Source of the DNA: Montifringilla adamsi
Taxonomy: Eukaryota > Chordata > Aves > Passeriformes > Passeridae
DNA: 64,000 nt
Direction: 5' to 3'
Assembly (NCBI GenBank): GCA_017590115.1
Contig: JAGGNK010006448.1
Span: forward strand, 10,712,099-10,776,098
In this document: in pieces, positions 12,216 to 26,582 of the stretch
Layout: every line of letters starts with the position of its first letter
How positions within the stretch are numbered: the stretch's first letter is position 1
Made by a program: the position numbers and the translations under genes
The notes under the pieces: model-generated
The model's database searches: none
Seen by the model: only the letters and a program-made list of their open reading frames with translations
Told to the model about the DNA's origin: nothing

Positions 12216-15200
12216 TCTCATATGTGTGCAATATACCAAACATTTCTGTCTGTCGAATACACTTTAGCTGCGAATCCCTTTCTTTAAAAAGAAATGTATT
12301 ATAAAATATATGTTCTGGATCCATAAAGAAAAATAAGTGGTGTGCATTATTATGTAGCTACATGGATAGATAAATACATACATGTATGCTAAATTAATGC
12401 AGCAGATTTTAAGTCTGATCCATAATCAACTGCCCTTATCCCCCAGCCTGGCACTGCACAAGTTTCTCTGCTGAGGATGATGTATGGCTGTCAGTGCTGC
12501 TTGAAGGAAAAGAGTCTGTGCAGGGCAGGTGGGTACACATTTAATGGACCATGGCAGATGAAAGGATGCAAAAAGGTAGGAACAGTTGCTAAGTTCAGTG
12601 TGAAAAGCAAGACTGTTATCCCTAAGGAACATGTTCACCTGCCACCTCTGTTATCTGAGGGCATTTTGCTGGGCACTTAAGAAAATTAAGGCTTCCTGCA
12701 TCTGTTTTCCCCAAAGATCTATGGTGCTACATTTTTGATAGCTTGGATCCAATCTTTTTTATCTCGAAAATATCTCAAAAATGAGATAAATACTGCCAAG
12801 GATGGTGATTAGACAGGACCCAAGTGACTAGTGTACCTTTGCCATATAATAAACTAAATTATTGCTTTGGCTTGCCTGTGTTTTTTTAGGTACTTGAGAA
12901 ATAGAAAACCAATGAGTGCTTGTGTCTTGGGGCTGAGCAGAGCAAAAACAGCACAGATTAGTGACAACTCTGGGAGGCACATAATTGCAAGCGGACTCAG
13001 TTTTTGAGTATCACCCATTAACAGCAGTGCACACAGGTACTGTTGGTTTCATTTGCTATTTCATTACAAGCCGTGGCCAAGAGATGCACCTCCCAATGGC
13101 CACAGCTCTGGCAGCACCACCATTTTTATTGTTTTTCTCTCACGCTACATCTCACATATTAGTACAAATTTCCAGCCTGCACTAGCGTTAACTGTTTCCA
13201 TTCTTTGTCTGATTCCTGTCCCTCTGCAACAGAGTGAGCTGATTCCAGTCTCCCTCAGGTGATGTCTGCTCAGCATTTCTTTTTTTCTTTCTCTCTCCAT
13301 TCTTATTGAGAAGAATTGGACCTGGAAACTAGCTCATGTCTTGGTTCATCCACCACTTTGCTTCCTGATGTGGGAGCATTTTCTCACTCAGGTGAGAACA
13401 TTTGTTCAGCTGAGGGGAGAGGCTCAGCACATCCCTGCACTGTTCCTACAGTTTAATGGCCGGGCACTTGCCCCAGAGGGAAGTTATGCCTCACCAGCTC
13501 CCCTGCTGTCAAAAATCACTCAATTTGTATCCTGTCATGGGATAGCTCCACTACTATAAGCTATTTATCACCCCTTCAGTGTAATTTTTTTTCCTGAGCC
13601 AATGGCCACAGAATGTGCTTCTGCCTTCACTTCTCTCCCTCCCCAGCTCTCATTATTCATTTGGTCCAAGTCACATTCCTGATTGCCCTGCTTGACCAGG
13701 GAAAGAAAAAAAAAAGGCCAAGAAGATGTGGTTTGTGAAGAGAAGTATGCAAAATAAGGAAAATCTAGTTTCTGGCAGGAACCACATCTTTTCAGCCTGC
13801 ATCTCTCGTGCTGCTGTCTGAACTGCACTAATGCCTGCATAACTCCTTTCCTACTAAGTGTAGAAACACCAGGTCTTTGAAAGCTGATATAGCATGATTT
13901 GCAAGCTATCATGTTCACCCAGTAGCCTCCCTACTGGTCATTATTTGAAAATAGATATGCAAATCTGGCAGTTATACCATTTCCCAGTTACAATAGGAGA
14001 AGACTGGATCTTTGCTCTCTACACCTTTTACATTCTCACCTACCACAGAACTTTGCATAAGATTCTCTCCTGCAAGTAAACAGAGGGCAGTGGGTGCTTT
14101 TCCTCAAAATCTCTTGCAATTTACTTTCTCATGACTGAGCTATATAATTTTTACTGTACCAGTAGACCTGCTAGAGCCAAAGTCAACTTAATTAGTACTT
14201 TTCATCAGAGATTGCATTTCCAATGCAAAAGCTCCTAGGTCTGGTAGTTTTCCCCATTATCTTTGTTTCTGCAGCAGAGACAGGTGGATTGCACAGGCAC
14301 AGATGTCTGGCATCTGGCTTTAAATGTGCTCGTCTATTCACATCTGAGCAAGCAATGCATCCCAATGAATTGGCTTCAAAAAGAGCAACTCTAAACAGAA
14401 AGATTGACATTTCCTCCCATTTCATACTGCCACTGCCTACTGCAGAGATCGCTGATCTGTACCTAACACCAAGGAGCTTGCACAGGTGGGTTCTGGATGG
14501 TGGAGTTTGGAGCTACAGCCTTCTGAGAGATAAAAGCAGTGAGTCTCTTCAAGTTCCCCAACTCAGCAAAAACAGAACAATAACTCAATGCCAGGAGAAT
14601 AGATCCTTTGAAAAGAAGCATCTTTTCAGCCCCTACCTAATAAATCTCTGATAAAATCTGGTATTTGGCCTGTGAAAGATTGTCAGCTGTCAGTCTTCTT
14701 GGGTTAGCTGTGAAAATTGCATATTTTTCCAGTAACTTAGGGGATTGGTTGTTTGGGCAGTTTTATGTACTAAGGAAAGCCTTTTCATTTGAAGTCAGTG
14801 GGTTTTATAAAAAGCCTGAAAACATTTTTTTCCAATAGGGTTTTGACTTGTTCAATCAAAAAGCCCTTGAATGACAAGGAAAAGCTTGCACAAAATGAAG
14901 GTATTTCTACTGTCATTGAAGTATCTCAGAGGGAGAAAAATAAAACTTACCTATATCTTTTCTGTTTGTTTATTCCACAGTGTTTAAACTGTCCAGTGGA
15001 GTTTTTCTCTAAGAAGGTATGGCATAGGCCTTTTGCAGACATTTCAGAAAGAAATGCACAAAGAGGTCTACTTAATTTCTATCTGATAAAAAGGCATAGT
15101 TGCTTTAATAGTGAAGAGCAACTGCAGAACCAGAAGTGATAGCTCTTTCATGGTGGTCAGCTGGTATTAGTTTACACTTTATAGTGGGATTTTTTTAATC

Positions 15201-16687
15201 AAACAAGTGAGGAAAATGTCTAATGCAGCTCCTTCTGAAGGGCAAACTAATACAAGATGGTAGTTTCAGGTATCACTGGCAAAGTTAATTAACGTCACAG
15301 GTCAGTCACTGTATATTTCCCATATACCTAGTAGGAAACAACTCAGGCTAATTATGTGAAAAAGAGCACAGGCACTGCAGTTGCACAGTGCTTATGTAAG
15401 AGAACCTTACCTTTGAGAGGGTGCATAGCACCTTTTGAAAGCAACTGCAGAGCCAGCCAATGGTCTGACTTCTGCTCTAGTCCAGGAGCTCTTGGGGACA
15501 ACAAATATCCCAAGGTGAAAAGCTCTGACCTTTAATTAACCCACTGTTTGAATGGCAGATACTAGTTTCTTCATCCTGTGCCTCAGAGCTGAACAAAGGC
15601 TATGACCACCTAGAGAAGAATTCATCTCCTTAATTTTCTTCAGCCATCTAAAACCTGGATATTTTATCCAAGGTGTCTACCTGCCTTCACAGTGAATGGA
15701 GACAGATGGGTGAGTAAGTCTGATGAGATGGATCTGCTCCTGGAACTGCTTGCTCCTCTGCTCCATTCTTCATGTTTTTGCAGAGGATGGTGTTTTTATA
15801 CCAGACACAAATTTCAGACTATTAAAGTTAATCTTTCCAGAAAGAGTAAACAGTTTAATATGCACAACACCAAATGTTGTGCAATTGTTATAACCAAGAT
15901 TCTTTTTTTTAGTATTACAATACACGATAGCCCTAAAAAAGTCTTTCTCAATATCCTTTGTCGTTGGAGCCAGGGAAGCTTTATATGACAGCTATGTTCT
16001 GTATTTTCCCATAATAAGAACAGTTTATACATGCCAATATTCTAATGAAGAAAATGGTAGGAATCCAAAGTGTCCATAAAACCATCTGTGCATGTGCTGT
16101 CAATCTGGACTATACTGTGTGTGCACAGATCTGCTCATGCCTGAAAGTCCCAAATGAAACCAGTCTCCATGTGGGCTGATATGAGATATCTGCACTGAAT
16201 TCAAAGTTTCCAGGTTGTGTTTGTTTTGGTACACGGAGAACATGGATATAGTTTGGGTACAGAGAGTGACTACTAATTTTAAATTCCTGGATGACCAGAC
16301 ACCCAGTGTGCTGCGCAGTCACAAGCCTGGTAGTTTGTTGCTGAAAGTCGCATGGTACATTATTGCTAAGTGTAGTAAAACTGACAGTATGAAAGATAAA
16401 TTTCTATCATCAAATGACAAGACTGTTTGAGTAAAAAAACTATGAAGAGCCAGCACTTTGCAGTAGTAGGGTCCTGCAAAAAAAATGTTCAGCTCTATAC
16501 TGAAAGTGTGTCCGGTCTGTGAAGGGCTGCAAGGAATGACATGAAGGATAGAGACACTGAACCTTAGTGGGCTTTTATGAATCCAAGTGGAATAAATTCA
16601 CGTGTGCCAGGAGGAATAAAAATCTGAGTGAAGTTTAGGTGCCAACCAGGCACAGAAAATAAACTCTACATATGTGCTGTCATTTTG
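12216..16687. other. Non-coding unique DNA, no gene seen
   Basis: About 4.5 kb without a recognisable transposon. The largest open frames are 142 codons (14223-14651, +), 116 codons (14789-15139, +) and 116 codons (13568-13918, -). None shows a domain, conserved-looking Cys/His pattern, signal sequence or matching splice sites. The 14220-14450 part has less simple sequence than its neighbours and could be a conserved non-coding element, but that cannot be judged from one genome. Confidence 0.6.
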
Positions 16688-16719
16688 AAAAAAAAAAAAA
16701 GAAAAAAAAGAAAAAAAAA
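16688..16719. repeat. A-rich tract with interspersed G
   Basis: Thirteen A, then G, eight A, G, and nine A. No retrotransposon body or target-site duplication is recognisable next to it, so it is listed only as low-complexity DNA. Confidence 0.9.
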
Positions 16720-19700
16720 TTACTTCCTGTTAAGTCAGTTCAAGTCCAGCATATCAAAACCAAAGTAAGGCCATTTCTTAACCCTGCATGAAATACACAG
16801 TGCCCAAGTCCGTACATGACCTTCTTTACCAAATATTGCAATTTTAGTAAGTAACACCTCTTCAATTCATAGCAAATCTCAGAAGTGATGACTTGTCCTA
16901 AAACAATTGCTCTAAATTGCTCGGTGGTCACTGCTGGGATTCACCAGTTGACTGCAGCCACCTGAGACGATTTGTATTGCTGAAATGAGAAGCATATTGA
17001 AAAGGGAAGCTAAGAATACTCATGCAGTGCAGTCCAGCTTGCTAGCCTGCTCTCTGCCCAACATGTCACATGGAGCAGGTCAGGAGTGCAAAGCAGATGG
17101 CATGGGCAGCTACCATGGACTGGACCTCTGCACTCAACAGATGGCATCAACAGGGTACAAGAAAATCATTGGTGTCCTTGTGGACCTGGGAGCACAACAG
17201 GACAGGTTTCAAGTGAAGCACCAGTTAAACTTTTCTGAAAATGCATTCTGAGATCATCTCATTGTGATTTGTGGGAGGGAGTGAAAATAGAGATAATAAA
17301 TAGAGTAATGAGAAATTAAATAAATGCAAATTATTTTAGAAAAACATGGTGTTCTAATTACAAAGATTTTAATTGCAAGTGTTGGTAATAAGAAAAATAA
17401 TTAGTGGTGGAATTATGCCTGAGGATAGCAGTCAGAAGTTATCTCATGATACTCTCTGTTCACAAGATAAGACTTGGGATAAGTGTTGGATACTCAGTGC
17501 TTTTCTGCTTTCCCTGCTCTGTGAGGTGTTAAAACAACCAAATTTGCAGTCAGACCATAGAGCATCTACAGATGCAATTTCATATGCAGATCAAGAGGAT
17601 AAAGATACAATCCCTGCCTCAATAAATATAAGATCTACATTCCAGTTACGTAGGAAGTAGAAGGGTGTGATGCTTTGTGTGCTTGGTAAATACCTTGAAA
17701 TTACTTTTTGTGCACACTATTATCTGCATAACAAATTCCTGAAATACATTTTCATAGATATATGCCCACAGCTCCTCCCATCTAAAAGAAGTTGGATAGG
17801 ATGTGTGGGTGGTCTTGGTAAAGGAAATTTGGATGCTTGCATTGTAAACTCTGTACAAATCTATTTTATTCAGGTTTTTAAGTTCTTGTGGCAATCTTTT
17901 TTATGACAAAGTGCTCACAAGTCACTTAGCAAAGTGACACTATAGGCTCACATTGAACCAATGTATAAACAACTATATCAGGAACAATTTATGCATTCAA
18001 ATATCTGCTGTTCACTGAAAATTTTCAGAGGTAAATTCACCGCAAACCTTTGGTTCTCGCTGAAGCAGAGCCAATGAGAGTAGCTGTACACACGAACCTT
18101 CAGGAAATCTTGGAGTCATGACTCTGCTCTTGGAAGTCCCTGTTGTTCTCTCACTCTGTAACCAGTTTCAGGTGGATAATGTCAGTGTGGCCTAGCAGTG
18201 GAGTGGGTTTTTTTATAAATACTAGGAGTAGCAAATAAGTAATAAAAATAAGAGTAAAAACAAAGTTGTCTTTCCTACAGCCTGGAAAAATGTTGCAGTA
18301 CTCTAATCAAGGATCCAAAAGAAAAATATAGATTTTCATGCTTGATGCTGACATCTGTAAATATGGGGTGTCCTCAGTCCTTCCATGACACTGGGCCGTG
18401 TCACCCCAGTCACTACAATAACACTTTTAACACTAAGGCAGTTGAGACCTGCAAGTCAGGCTCTTACCAGTGGCCTAGTGTATGAAGGGGAAAGCAGAGT
18501 GGTCATCTGCTGGTTTTATTACCCCCTGGTCTTGTTTTTCTCAGAAGTTCATTCTGAAATGCAAGACACATCATCAGTTTTATGATTTTTACAACATCTG
18601 CCTTAACAAAAATATGACTGAAATGAGAATAATATGGTTGTGGTGCCAGAACAGTAAGAACAGTAATAATAATAGCCTCTCTGTTCATTATGATAATCAT
18701 TTTATTCTCACTATTACACCAAACAGTAAAATTTATTGCAGTAATATGGCCTGGCTATGAGTGATTATATAAATACATATGTTATCTTTTTCAGGGGTTT
18801 TACATATTCATGCTTTCCTGATGAAAATATATTATTTACCAACAAGGAGAAGGTCTTAGACAAGAATAAAAGCAAATTTATTCTCTTTGGCAGCTATCCA
18901 TTTCAGATCCAAGCAGGGTATGAGAAATGCATGCAAATGTGACAGCTGCCTGTTGATACGAGAATTCCTATGGATCACCTATTAAAGCAGCACTTTGTTA
19001 TCATCTTCTGCATTCTGATCCTGAACAGTGTGAATTCACACTTCATAACAGATGAATATAACTTTAAAATATATCCAGCTGCTAAAGACAGAAAATAATC
19101 CCTCAGGTAATGCATCTCAAATATTCAGAGCAAAAAGAACCGAGGTTGATTTGCCATCTAAATAGACTTTAAAACACTGAATTCTTAATGGTATTTCTTA
19201 GAGTTTGGGGACGTTTCTTTCTATAAAGAAAGCCAGCAGTTGAAAAAAAATTAAATTTGTAACTGAAATATATCTTCATATAGAAATCTCTGCTGGTCTC
19301 CATTTCACAAAAGATGAACCCAATTTTGAGGATATTTGAGCATCCAAGTAATTCTATTCAATGTCAAACTGTCTGCAGTACTCAGTGATTTTACTCATAT
19401 ATGTCAGAAGCAAGAATTTTCACTTGATCAAGAACTTTACGATCAAAGTGTCTAAATTGCAAAACATCTTACTGTAGTAGAGATTTTCATTTTGTCTTTT
19501 GGAAGAAGTCAATTCTGATGTTGTTTTCTTTAGACCAGAACTTTACAAATTCATTTTTCATCTAAAAAAATAAATTTGAGATTTGCCAAGCCTTAATCTA
19601 TTGTGTGATCATTGTAATGAAGAATTAGGTACAAGGAGACTTCAGCCAAAGTTCTTGTTAATGCAGTACATATTCTAGGCTCTTCAATTATGTGAAGCAT

Positions 19701-20020
19701 TACATTTCTTGGGCACATAGTGTCTAGCATCCAAAAGGCAGATTCTAAATATTTTGAAACTATTTAGAATCTAGTTCTACCTGACACAAATGTGTCAATT
19801 TATTATAAGTAATATTTGGAAGGCTGCTATAACACAGTTCTAAATTAAAAGTAAACTACCAATGATAAAGCTATTCAGCAAGCTTATAATATTGAGCTTA
19901 AACCAAAACTAATGTTTTATATATATGTGACTGCTGAATTTTGCTTGATAAATTCCACACTTACATCTGTCACTCTAGCAAAGCATGTGTATATCTTTCC
20001 TAAAAGAAAATTGTTAGTCA
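16720..20020. other. Non-coding unique DNA, no gene seen
   Basis: AT-rich DNA with many short frames on both strands (60-95 codons) and no recognisable product. It contains the hairpin at 19740-19772. No transposon was recognised. Confidence 0.62.
19740..19772. repeat. Perfect 11-bp inverted repeat (hairpin)
   Basis: The arm agattctaaat at 19740-19750 is the exact reverse complement of atttagaatct at 19762-19772, with an 11-base spacer between them. A perfect 11-bp stem occurs by chance fairly often in 64 kb of AT-rich DNA, and there is no T-run, gene or transposon end beside it. It is recorded as structure only. Confidence 0.8.
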
Positions 20021-20064
20021 GGTTTTTTGGGGGGGTTGTTTTCTTTTGTTTTTTGTTTGTTTGC
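20021..20064. repeat. G/T-rich low-complexity stretch
   Basis: The plus strand is purely G and T except for one C: a run of seven or more G, then T-rich units of the type tttg. It is an ordinary low-complexity sequence. Confidence 0.8.
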
Positions 20065-23000
20065 TTTAATTGTTAACCCTGAGAATTAAATTGTGAACTT
20101 CTTTCAAATAATACAGCTTTGCTGCACTCATAATTTTCGGGCATACTCATCCAACTTTAACCTGACCATGCTCTCATTGTTGGGAATTGTGAAGTGCTCA
20201 CTGCAGCAAAGCTGTGCTGGCCCTGTGAACAATTGAGGTATCACCTGAGAGCTGTTTTCCACTGAAAAAGATCAGTCTCTAAGTGATGAAAAGAAAAGAA
20301 ATCAGCTGGTTTAATAGTTGACCTGAGGAATTTCTTGAGGGTCTGGTAATAAGAGAAGAAAGGGATGTGGCCCATATGTGAATTAGGTAATATCTTTCTC
20401 TTGGTTACACTGATTCCACAGAATCACAGAGTGATCAGAGAGGGGTGAGTGAGCAGCGCTGCTCCCTGGGCACCTGATCCCTGCAGAGCACCCAGGGGCA
20501 GACAGCACGGCTGGGACAGGCAGTTTGACTTTGCAGGGAGATCAGAATCTTTCTTGGCTCCCACAGGCAGTGAGGGAAGGTTTAACACATTTTTTTATGC
20601 TATTGTAAAGTTGAACCAAAGTGTTTACAGTGACAGTCATGTTTCCAGTAGTGGTCTCTGTTTTCAGTTACAAACTCTCTCTCTTACAGTATTCCTGACA
20701 AATTGTTTGCTGGTGATAAGTATGTTCCCTAACAACTTCCTAAACACTGGAAAGGGAATAGTGACAGTAGCAATTTGGGAAAAAAAAAAAAAAATGATGC
20801 CATAGACATTAATTGATATCTCTTTGGTTTTGAGCACTCAAAGGTACTTTCAACTGCAGCTTTCATCAGGCCTCCTTTTTGGTCTTTAACTTCCCAAAAT
20901 TTATTGACTTAGTTTAAAATAATAAAAAAGTCTTATAAGATATGGAACGTTATTGATTGTGTTGAGATTAAAGGGAATTTGGCAAATACAAGAATCTGAA
21001 AAAATGGCACTCTGCAATGCTTTCTCATTAAAGATGGCACAGGGTTTTTTTGAGAACCTTGATAATGCTGAAAAAATAAAACTGACACACTGAACACTAG
21101 TTTTAAATATTGATGTTCACATAAACTGAACTTTGCTGATTTATAGTCATAGCATTAGAATTTATTTCTATGTAATCACACAACTGGAAATATCAGAAAA
21201 TTAAAAAAATTCAGAAGTAATGTTCTGCCATAAATGCTTATATAGGCCATTATACTATTTAGAATACATCTGCATTTGAAATGAAGTAGACAGCTCCCAA
21301 AAGAGAAAAAGCTATATATTCTTTCCCTTCCCTTCTATTTCAGACCAGTGCTGCTGTTAATTCTAATACTTCTTCTATAGGGGACAGACGTTGGGAAAGG
21401 AAAAATAATATTCTAGCCTACAGAGAAATGTAGAGGAAACACAAATACGTTTCATTTAAACTGTGTCTTTTAGGACATTTTCCCTGATTCTAGCTGTAGG
21501 TTCACACCCTAACTGTGCAGATCAGGAGGAAAAATAATTTTCCTCTCCTGCTGCTTGGCTCTTAGTGAAGGAAAAGGCTCTCCAGGTGACAGAGCAGGTC
21601 CTTAGCCTTGGGAGGTCAAGACTGTGGGATGTGCCATATCATGTCCTGCCCTGTGGCTCTTGCTTGAGTGACAAGCCCCAGATTGCTTCATCTGGAAGTT
21701 AGCCTTCCCCCTTTTTATCATTCACCCCAGCTCCGGTCTTCCTCACACAGTACCAGTAATAATTTTAAAGCTTCTTAAAGATCTTCGATAAATACATGAT
21801 GTGTCCAAGTGCCAAGAAACAGTCCCTAAGTGAGTTCAGTGAAAGGATTTGATGATGAATAAGAACACTTTCAATTTACATTGACATTTTGAGACCTATC
21901 ATTTAGCCATCTTTAATAATTTTAAAATAGCCTTTGCAGAGCTTTGAAATAATATTTTAATTAAAGTGTCATGTTACATCAAGTCAAATGCCTCCATAAA
22001 TTTAATTCAAGTTTACCATCTTCACTGATCTTATGACTCGTGAAGAAAATATTTAAATTTGATCTCCATAAATGCACTGACTGAAAAACTGTAGTTCCAT
22101 CTTTTAGCTCTTTATTTACTAGGTCTGCAGCACTCACACAATTATTTTCTCTGAAGTATTTCTCAAACTACCTTTCTTTGTATGTTTCATCTTATTTAAA
22201 AATGGCTTAAATTTATATAGACTTGTCCGTTTCTGAATTGCTTCTCTACTTCTTTCCCTTCTTCCTTTATTATCCTTTTTATAGCCTTATTTATTTTATA
22301 TGTATAGTTCAAATGGTTTTAATTTCTTAATAAAATTTTCATTTTGAAGTATATATAAAATTAGGCAAAATGCATTGTAGCATTGTGATTATTAAACTTC
22401 CATTGTGAAAACTACAAATGTTTTCTAGTTAGAAGTTAGAAAAACAAAATTGCAACTTTTCAGATTGGTTGTGACCCTTTAATCAATATACACTAGCAAT
22501 TCCTCTTTTTAAGGATATAATTGCTCTGAAAAATCTTAAAACAAGGCTTTATAGAACAGAAAATAAATTATGTGTGCACTGTATGCTTTTACACAGGAGG
22601 AAGTTGAGTTATATGGACTCTTACTAGTGCAACAAAACCTTTTCATTGCCAAAAATGCACAGTCTCGAAGGACATATCTGGATTCACATTTGGCATCAAG
22701 TTTGAAAAATTGCAGGTCTTGAAGTAAATTATCACTAGCTTTGTAATCTATGATGTGCAGCTTTTTACTTTCTTGACCAGAGATCATAACTAAAGTTATG
22801 CCTTGATGCATCTGAATTTTAAATCTGGAGATTAATATACTGCACCAAGAATTATTTTTTTAAAAATGTACTCTCATCTATGTTTAATTTATAACTGTCA
22901 TTAGCAGCAACAGGAGCTTGATTTGCACACTGAAATAGAAGAAAACATGTGGTTTTAGTTGTGACTGTGTGTAAATAGAAAAGAGTAAATTATTAGTAGA

Positions 23001-24115
23001 TAATGAATATCACTAGGAAGGGGAAAAAAACCCCAAACTTTCTTGCATCCTAATTAATTTTGCATTTAAACCAGTGTATTGATTTCCCTACTGGTTTTTA
23101 ATAGTGGTGTTAATTTTAGTGCTACAAAACCTTGACTTAATACATCTTGTGTACAACAGCATAAACCTTTCAACTTTAGAGCTGTCTGTGGGTATACTGA
23201 AGCAACACAAGGTACTGTACTATCCAGCCACCTGAACACTGTCAGGTGAATGAAAATTTCATGGCAGGACTAAGTTTCAGCATTTCATTAAATGATTTCT
23301 CTATTGCTGTCATTTCCAGGTGACTTATGTGCACCAACTTTGGCTTTCGAGTTTTGCAAAGATGTCAGGTCAGGATTTGTCATAGCAATTCTAAGGAAGA
23401 AAAAGATGTTACTTGAGAAGTGGCATATGAAATTTTAGGGGATGTTACAATCAAATGCACAAAATCAAATCAACTTAGCATAGAAAAGCAGCTCTGTTAT
23501 TATTTGTAAAGTGGTTGCCTCTGTTTCAGAGTAGATTTTCAGAAGGTATCTTAGAAGACAGGACTACAGACAGGGTGAAGAAATGCTCTTTCAAATTCAT
23601 TATTTAAACTGTAGATAAAAGATCATCTGCCAGTGTCAGCTTAAAAAAAATTTTAACACATGCTTACGAATTCTAGTAATAATAAGAAAAAAAATTTGAA
23701 GATTGTGATCCCTTCTACTAAAGCATAAGGAAATTACTTTTAGCACATGAAACACACAGAAATAAAAACAATATTGAGAGGCAAAATTAATCTTATTGCT
23801 AGTTTTAGCAATATGCCTCTCAACATACCAAGGCTAGGCAAACCCGTTTCTCTCCCTTTCACATAAATTGTGAACTTTCTTTACCTAAGTCTTAAAAGGC
23901 ACATTAATAGACCAGATTTAGTGCCCATATTCTGAAATTGCTTTGTCCCCCCTAACTGTAGACCCCTCAGGGGAGAATCTAATAATTCAAGACTGTGGGT
24001 ACTTCCACTGGGCAGTCCAGACCTTGGCTTTGCTGAATGGTTTTCCGGAGTACCTGTTTCTCTGCAAGGATAACTTCTATTCCCTCTGTTAACTGCTCCT
24101 CCAGCTTACAAAAAT
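20065..24115. other. Non-coding DNA, no gene seen
   Basis: AT-rich DNA. A scrap at about 20416-20436 (ccacagaatcacagagtgatc) resembles the complement of CR1 tail 8-mers, but no CR1 body follows. The 118-codon frame at 20449-20805 (+) ends in a poly-Lys stretch over an A run and is not credible as a gene. The 21540-21740 part is GC-richer but anonymous. Confidence 0.62.
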
Positions 24116-24269
24116 GCTCCATCGCTGGAAGTGTTCAAGGCCAGGTTGGATGGGGCTCTGAGCAAGCTGGTCTAGTCAAAAATGTCCCTGCCCATGGCAG
24201 AGAGGTTGGAACTATATGATCTTTAAGGTCCCTTCCAACCCAAACTGTTCAATGATTCTACAGTTCTAA
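24116..24269 (+). repeat. CR1 LINE 3' end
   Basis: Typical CR1 3' region in correct order: 'gctggaagtgttcaaggccaggttggatggggct', 'aatgtccctgcccatggcagag', 'ggttggaactatatgatctttaaggtcccttccaacccaaactg', then degenerate 8-mers (ttcaatgattctacagttct) ending near 24269. It is one of the better preserved CR1 tails in the window. The 60-codon frame at 24037-24219 is part of it. Confidence 0.94.
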
Positions 24270-26528
24270 AATCAATGGAAAGGCAGGGGTGGGCTTGTAT
24301 TTTCAAACATTTTTATCTGCAAATTGTTTCCTAACAACTGATTCTGCTCAGAGTGGGAAACAGATGATGACAGACTGCTGAGGCACTCTTCAGACACCCT
24401 GGGGCTTCTCCCTAAGGAATCTAACTGACACTCCAGTGTTGGAAAAATAATTAAAAAACATGTTAGGAGATGAGAAGAGAGGATACAAGCTGAGAAAAGG
24501 GTGGGAAAGGGAATATTGATGATTTTCATGCATTGCCTTGATCTCGGTTGCATAACTATCACTGCCCAGCATGAGCTGATTGCTTTAGTGGAATTTGGGC
24601 ATCTTTGCTTGTGTACAGGTACTGTGGTAGCATATTGCATCAACATAACTTTAGTGCTGGCTGCAGATTTTCCTAAAGCAGGGATTTTAGAGGCACAGGC
24701 CTAATAGCATTGAGAAAAGAGAGTTCTTTGGCTAATCAACAGATATCCTCTTGTGGACACCTTGCTACCATTGGGTTAATTAGAAAACAGCTGGCATTGA
24801 CTGGGGAGAAGAGGGAGGTACAGGGTGGTGGAGTTTGTTGAATCCCTATAATGCTTTATTATCTTTCTCTAACCTTTTAGCCTTAATTGCCATCTTAGGA
24901 ACTTAATGAGATGCATGTTTTCAGAGCTATACCCCTCAAGTGGTAGGAAATGGGTTTGCTTGGGTAAGTGTGTTTAATCCTCTGGGGTTTCCTTTGAACT
25001 ATTCAATTTAATTGGATTACACCAGGGGTCTGACTGGGTGTGATGAGGGCCCTCTTCACAAGCCCTTGATTGCTTCATATTGTGTTCATCCTCTTTGACT
25101 TCAGCCCAGTGAGTTGTAAAATGTGACAAACTGTCTATCTTTAGACTTAGTAAAATGTAAAGTTTGCAACTAGGGCAGGTTATGCTGATTTCTAAAGGAA
25201 GACAGTTAAAAAGAAATATGGATACATACAGTATCTACATTAACTGAAGTATCTGAAAGGAGTATAGTTTTTTGAGCTTGTGAACTGAGTTATCACATTC
25301 CCTGGTGCCTAGAACAACCATTTCGTAGCAAGGATATGTGGAAAAGATGAGAACAGTAAGAATAAGATCAAGAGTTCCTGGGTTTAGAGCTAGTAAGAGA
25401 GGATAGAGTGACAGAAAAAGAGGGAAGATGCTGAGGAAAGATCTTAACAGATACCAAGCCACACAGAAACTTTAAACTCCCTGTCAGTGTGATGGTCAAA
25501 GAGGTGCTCTGCTGGGAAGGAAACCTGAAGAGGTAAAGAATTAAAACCTTCTAGAAATAAGCACAACTGTATACAAGAAGAAACATTATGTGGACCACTA
25601 ATTCATGCCAAAAAATACCTGCAGGTTACATGGCTGTTAGCCTAACTCACTTGCAATTATAAGAGATATAAATGTTTTAAAACAGGGTGCAGAAGCCACT
25701 GCCTTGAGGCACAGAAAACATAAATGGGGTGAGTTAATGTGGTGTGGACAGACAGTATATCCAAATTTTCTGAGCAGAATTTCAAGGAGAAAGTCACACA
25801 TGTATATACTGCTTTCTTCCCTCTTCACCTCCCAGAGTTACCCCACTTCCCTATGGCATGAATAGCCATAGTCACGCACACACAGGCCCAGTCCTACTGC
25901 AGAAATTGATAAAGGGAAATAAAGATAACAAGGCTGTCACTGAAAAGCACAAAAATTAATATTTTACTACAGGGATGAATTGGGTCTTGCAATGAAGAGA
26001 CTACAAGATTTCAAATAGTTCTTAGTATTTTCTGAACTTCAGTAAAATCTTGTCGCAAAGTAAAGTTGGCAATGAAGTTTTAGGTGAACTATTTTGAAGT
26101 TACTGCATCCTTAATTGTGAGGTTAAAACTGATGTCCGTGGGAAGAAGGCAATCCAATAATTTATCTCAGAATCTCTAGGTCTTGGTGGCTAAAAAGTAA
26201 TCTGAAGAAAAATGCAATAGGATCATTTTCTAAGAAACAGGATCATTTTCTGGACACACAGTCGCAAGTATGATTGAGATATGAAATTAGAAAATATTCA
26301 GTCTCTTAAAATCTTTTCTGGTCTTCAAAGATGTAATAGGTAAAAGAACTGACAACTGGGTGGTTGAAGAGCATTAGCCTGAAATAACAGCAAGAAGGAG
26401 CTGAACAGCAAGAACAGTATGCTTGTGGAACCCATCTGCTTTAAGGGAAACTTGCTTAAATGAGGAGGCAGAAACAAATATGAAGACACAACACTGTGGG
26501 GTTGGGTTTTTTTGCTCTAGCTGTGCAT
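24270..26528. other. Non-coding DNA, no gene seen
   Basis: Unique DNA. The 124-codon minus frame at 24272-24646 has no recognisable domain. A short duplication lies at 26219-26251. No further transposon was recognised. Confidence 0.62.
26219..26251. repeat. Short tandem duplication, 20-bp period
   Basis: The 13-mer aggatcattttct at 26219-26231 recurs at 26239-26251 with a 20-base offset, separated by aagaaac. This is a small local duplication with no evident function. Confidence 0.85.
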
Positions 26529-26582
26529 AACTAGGTGATCTCTGAGGTCTCTTCCAGCCCAAATCATTCTATGCTTCTATGA
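26529..26582 (+). repeat. CR1 LINE 3' terminus
   Basis: 'aactaggtgatctctgaggtctcttccagcccaaatcattctatgcttctatga' matches the last 50 or so bases of CR1, with the terminal 8-mers well kept. The element is severely 5' truncated or diverged beyond recognition upstream. Confidence 0.9.

Noticed and set aside
20416..20436. Possible CR1 tail (ccacagaatcacagag), minus strand
   Set aside because: The 8-mers are not followed by the expected ggttgga block, so it may be chance.
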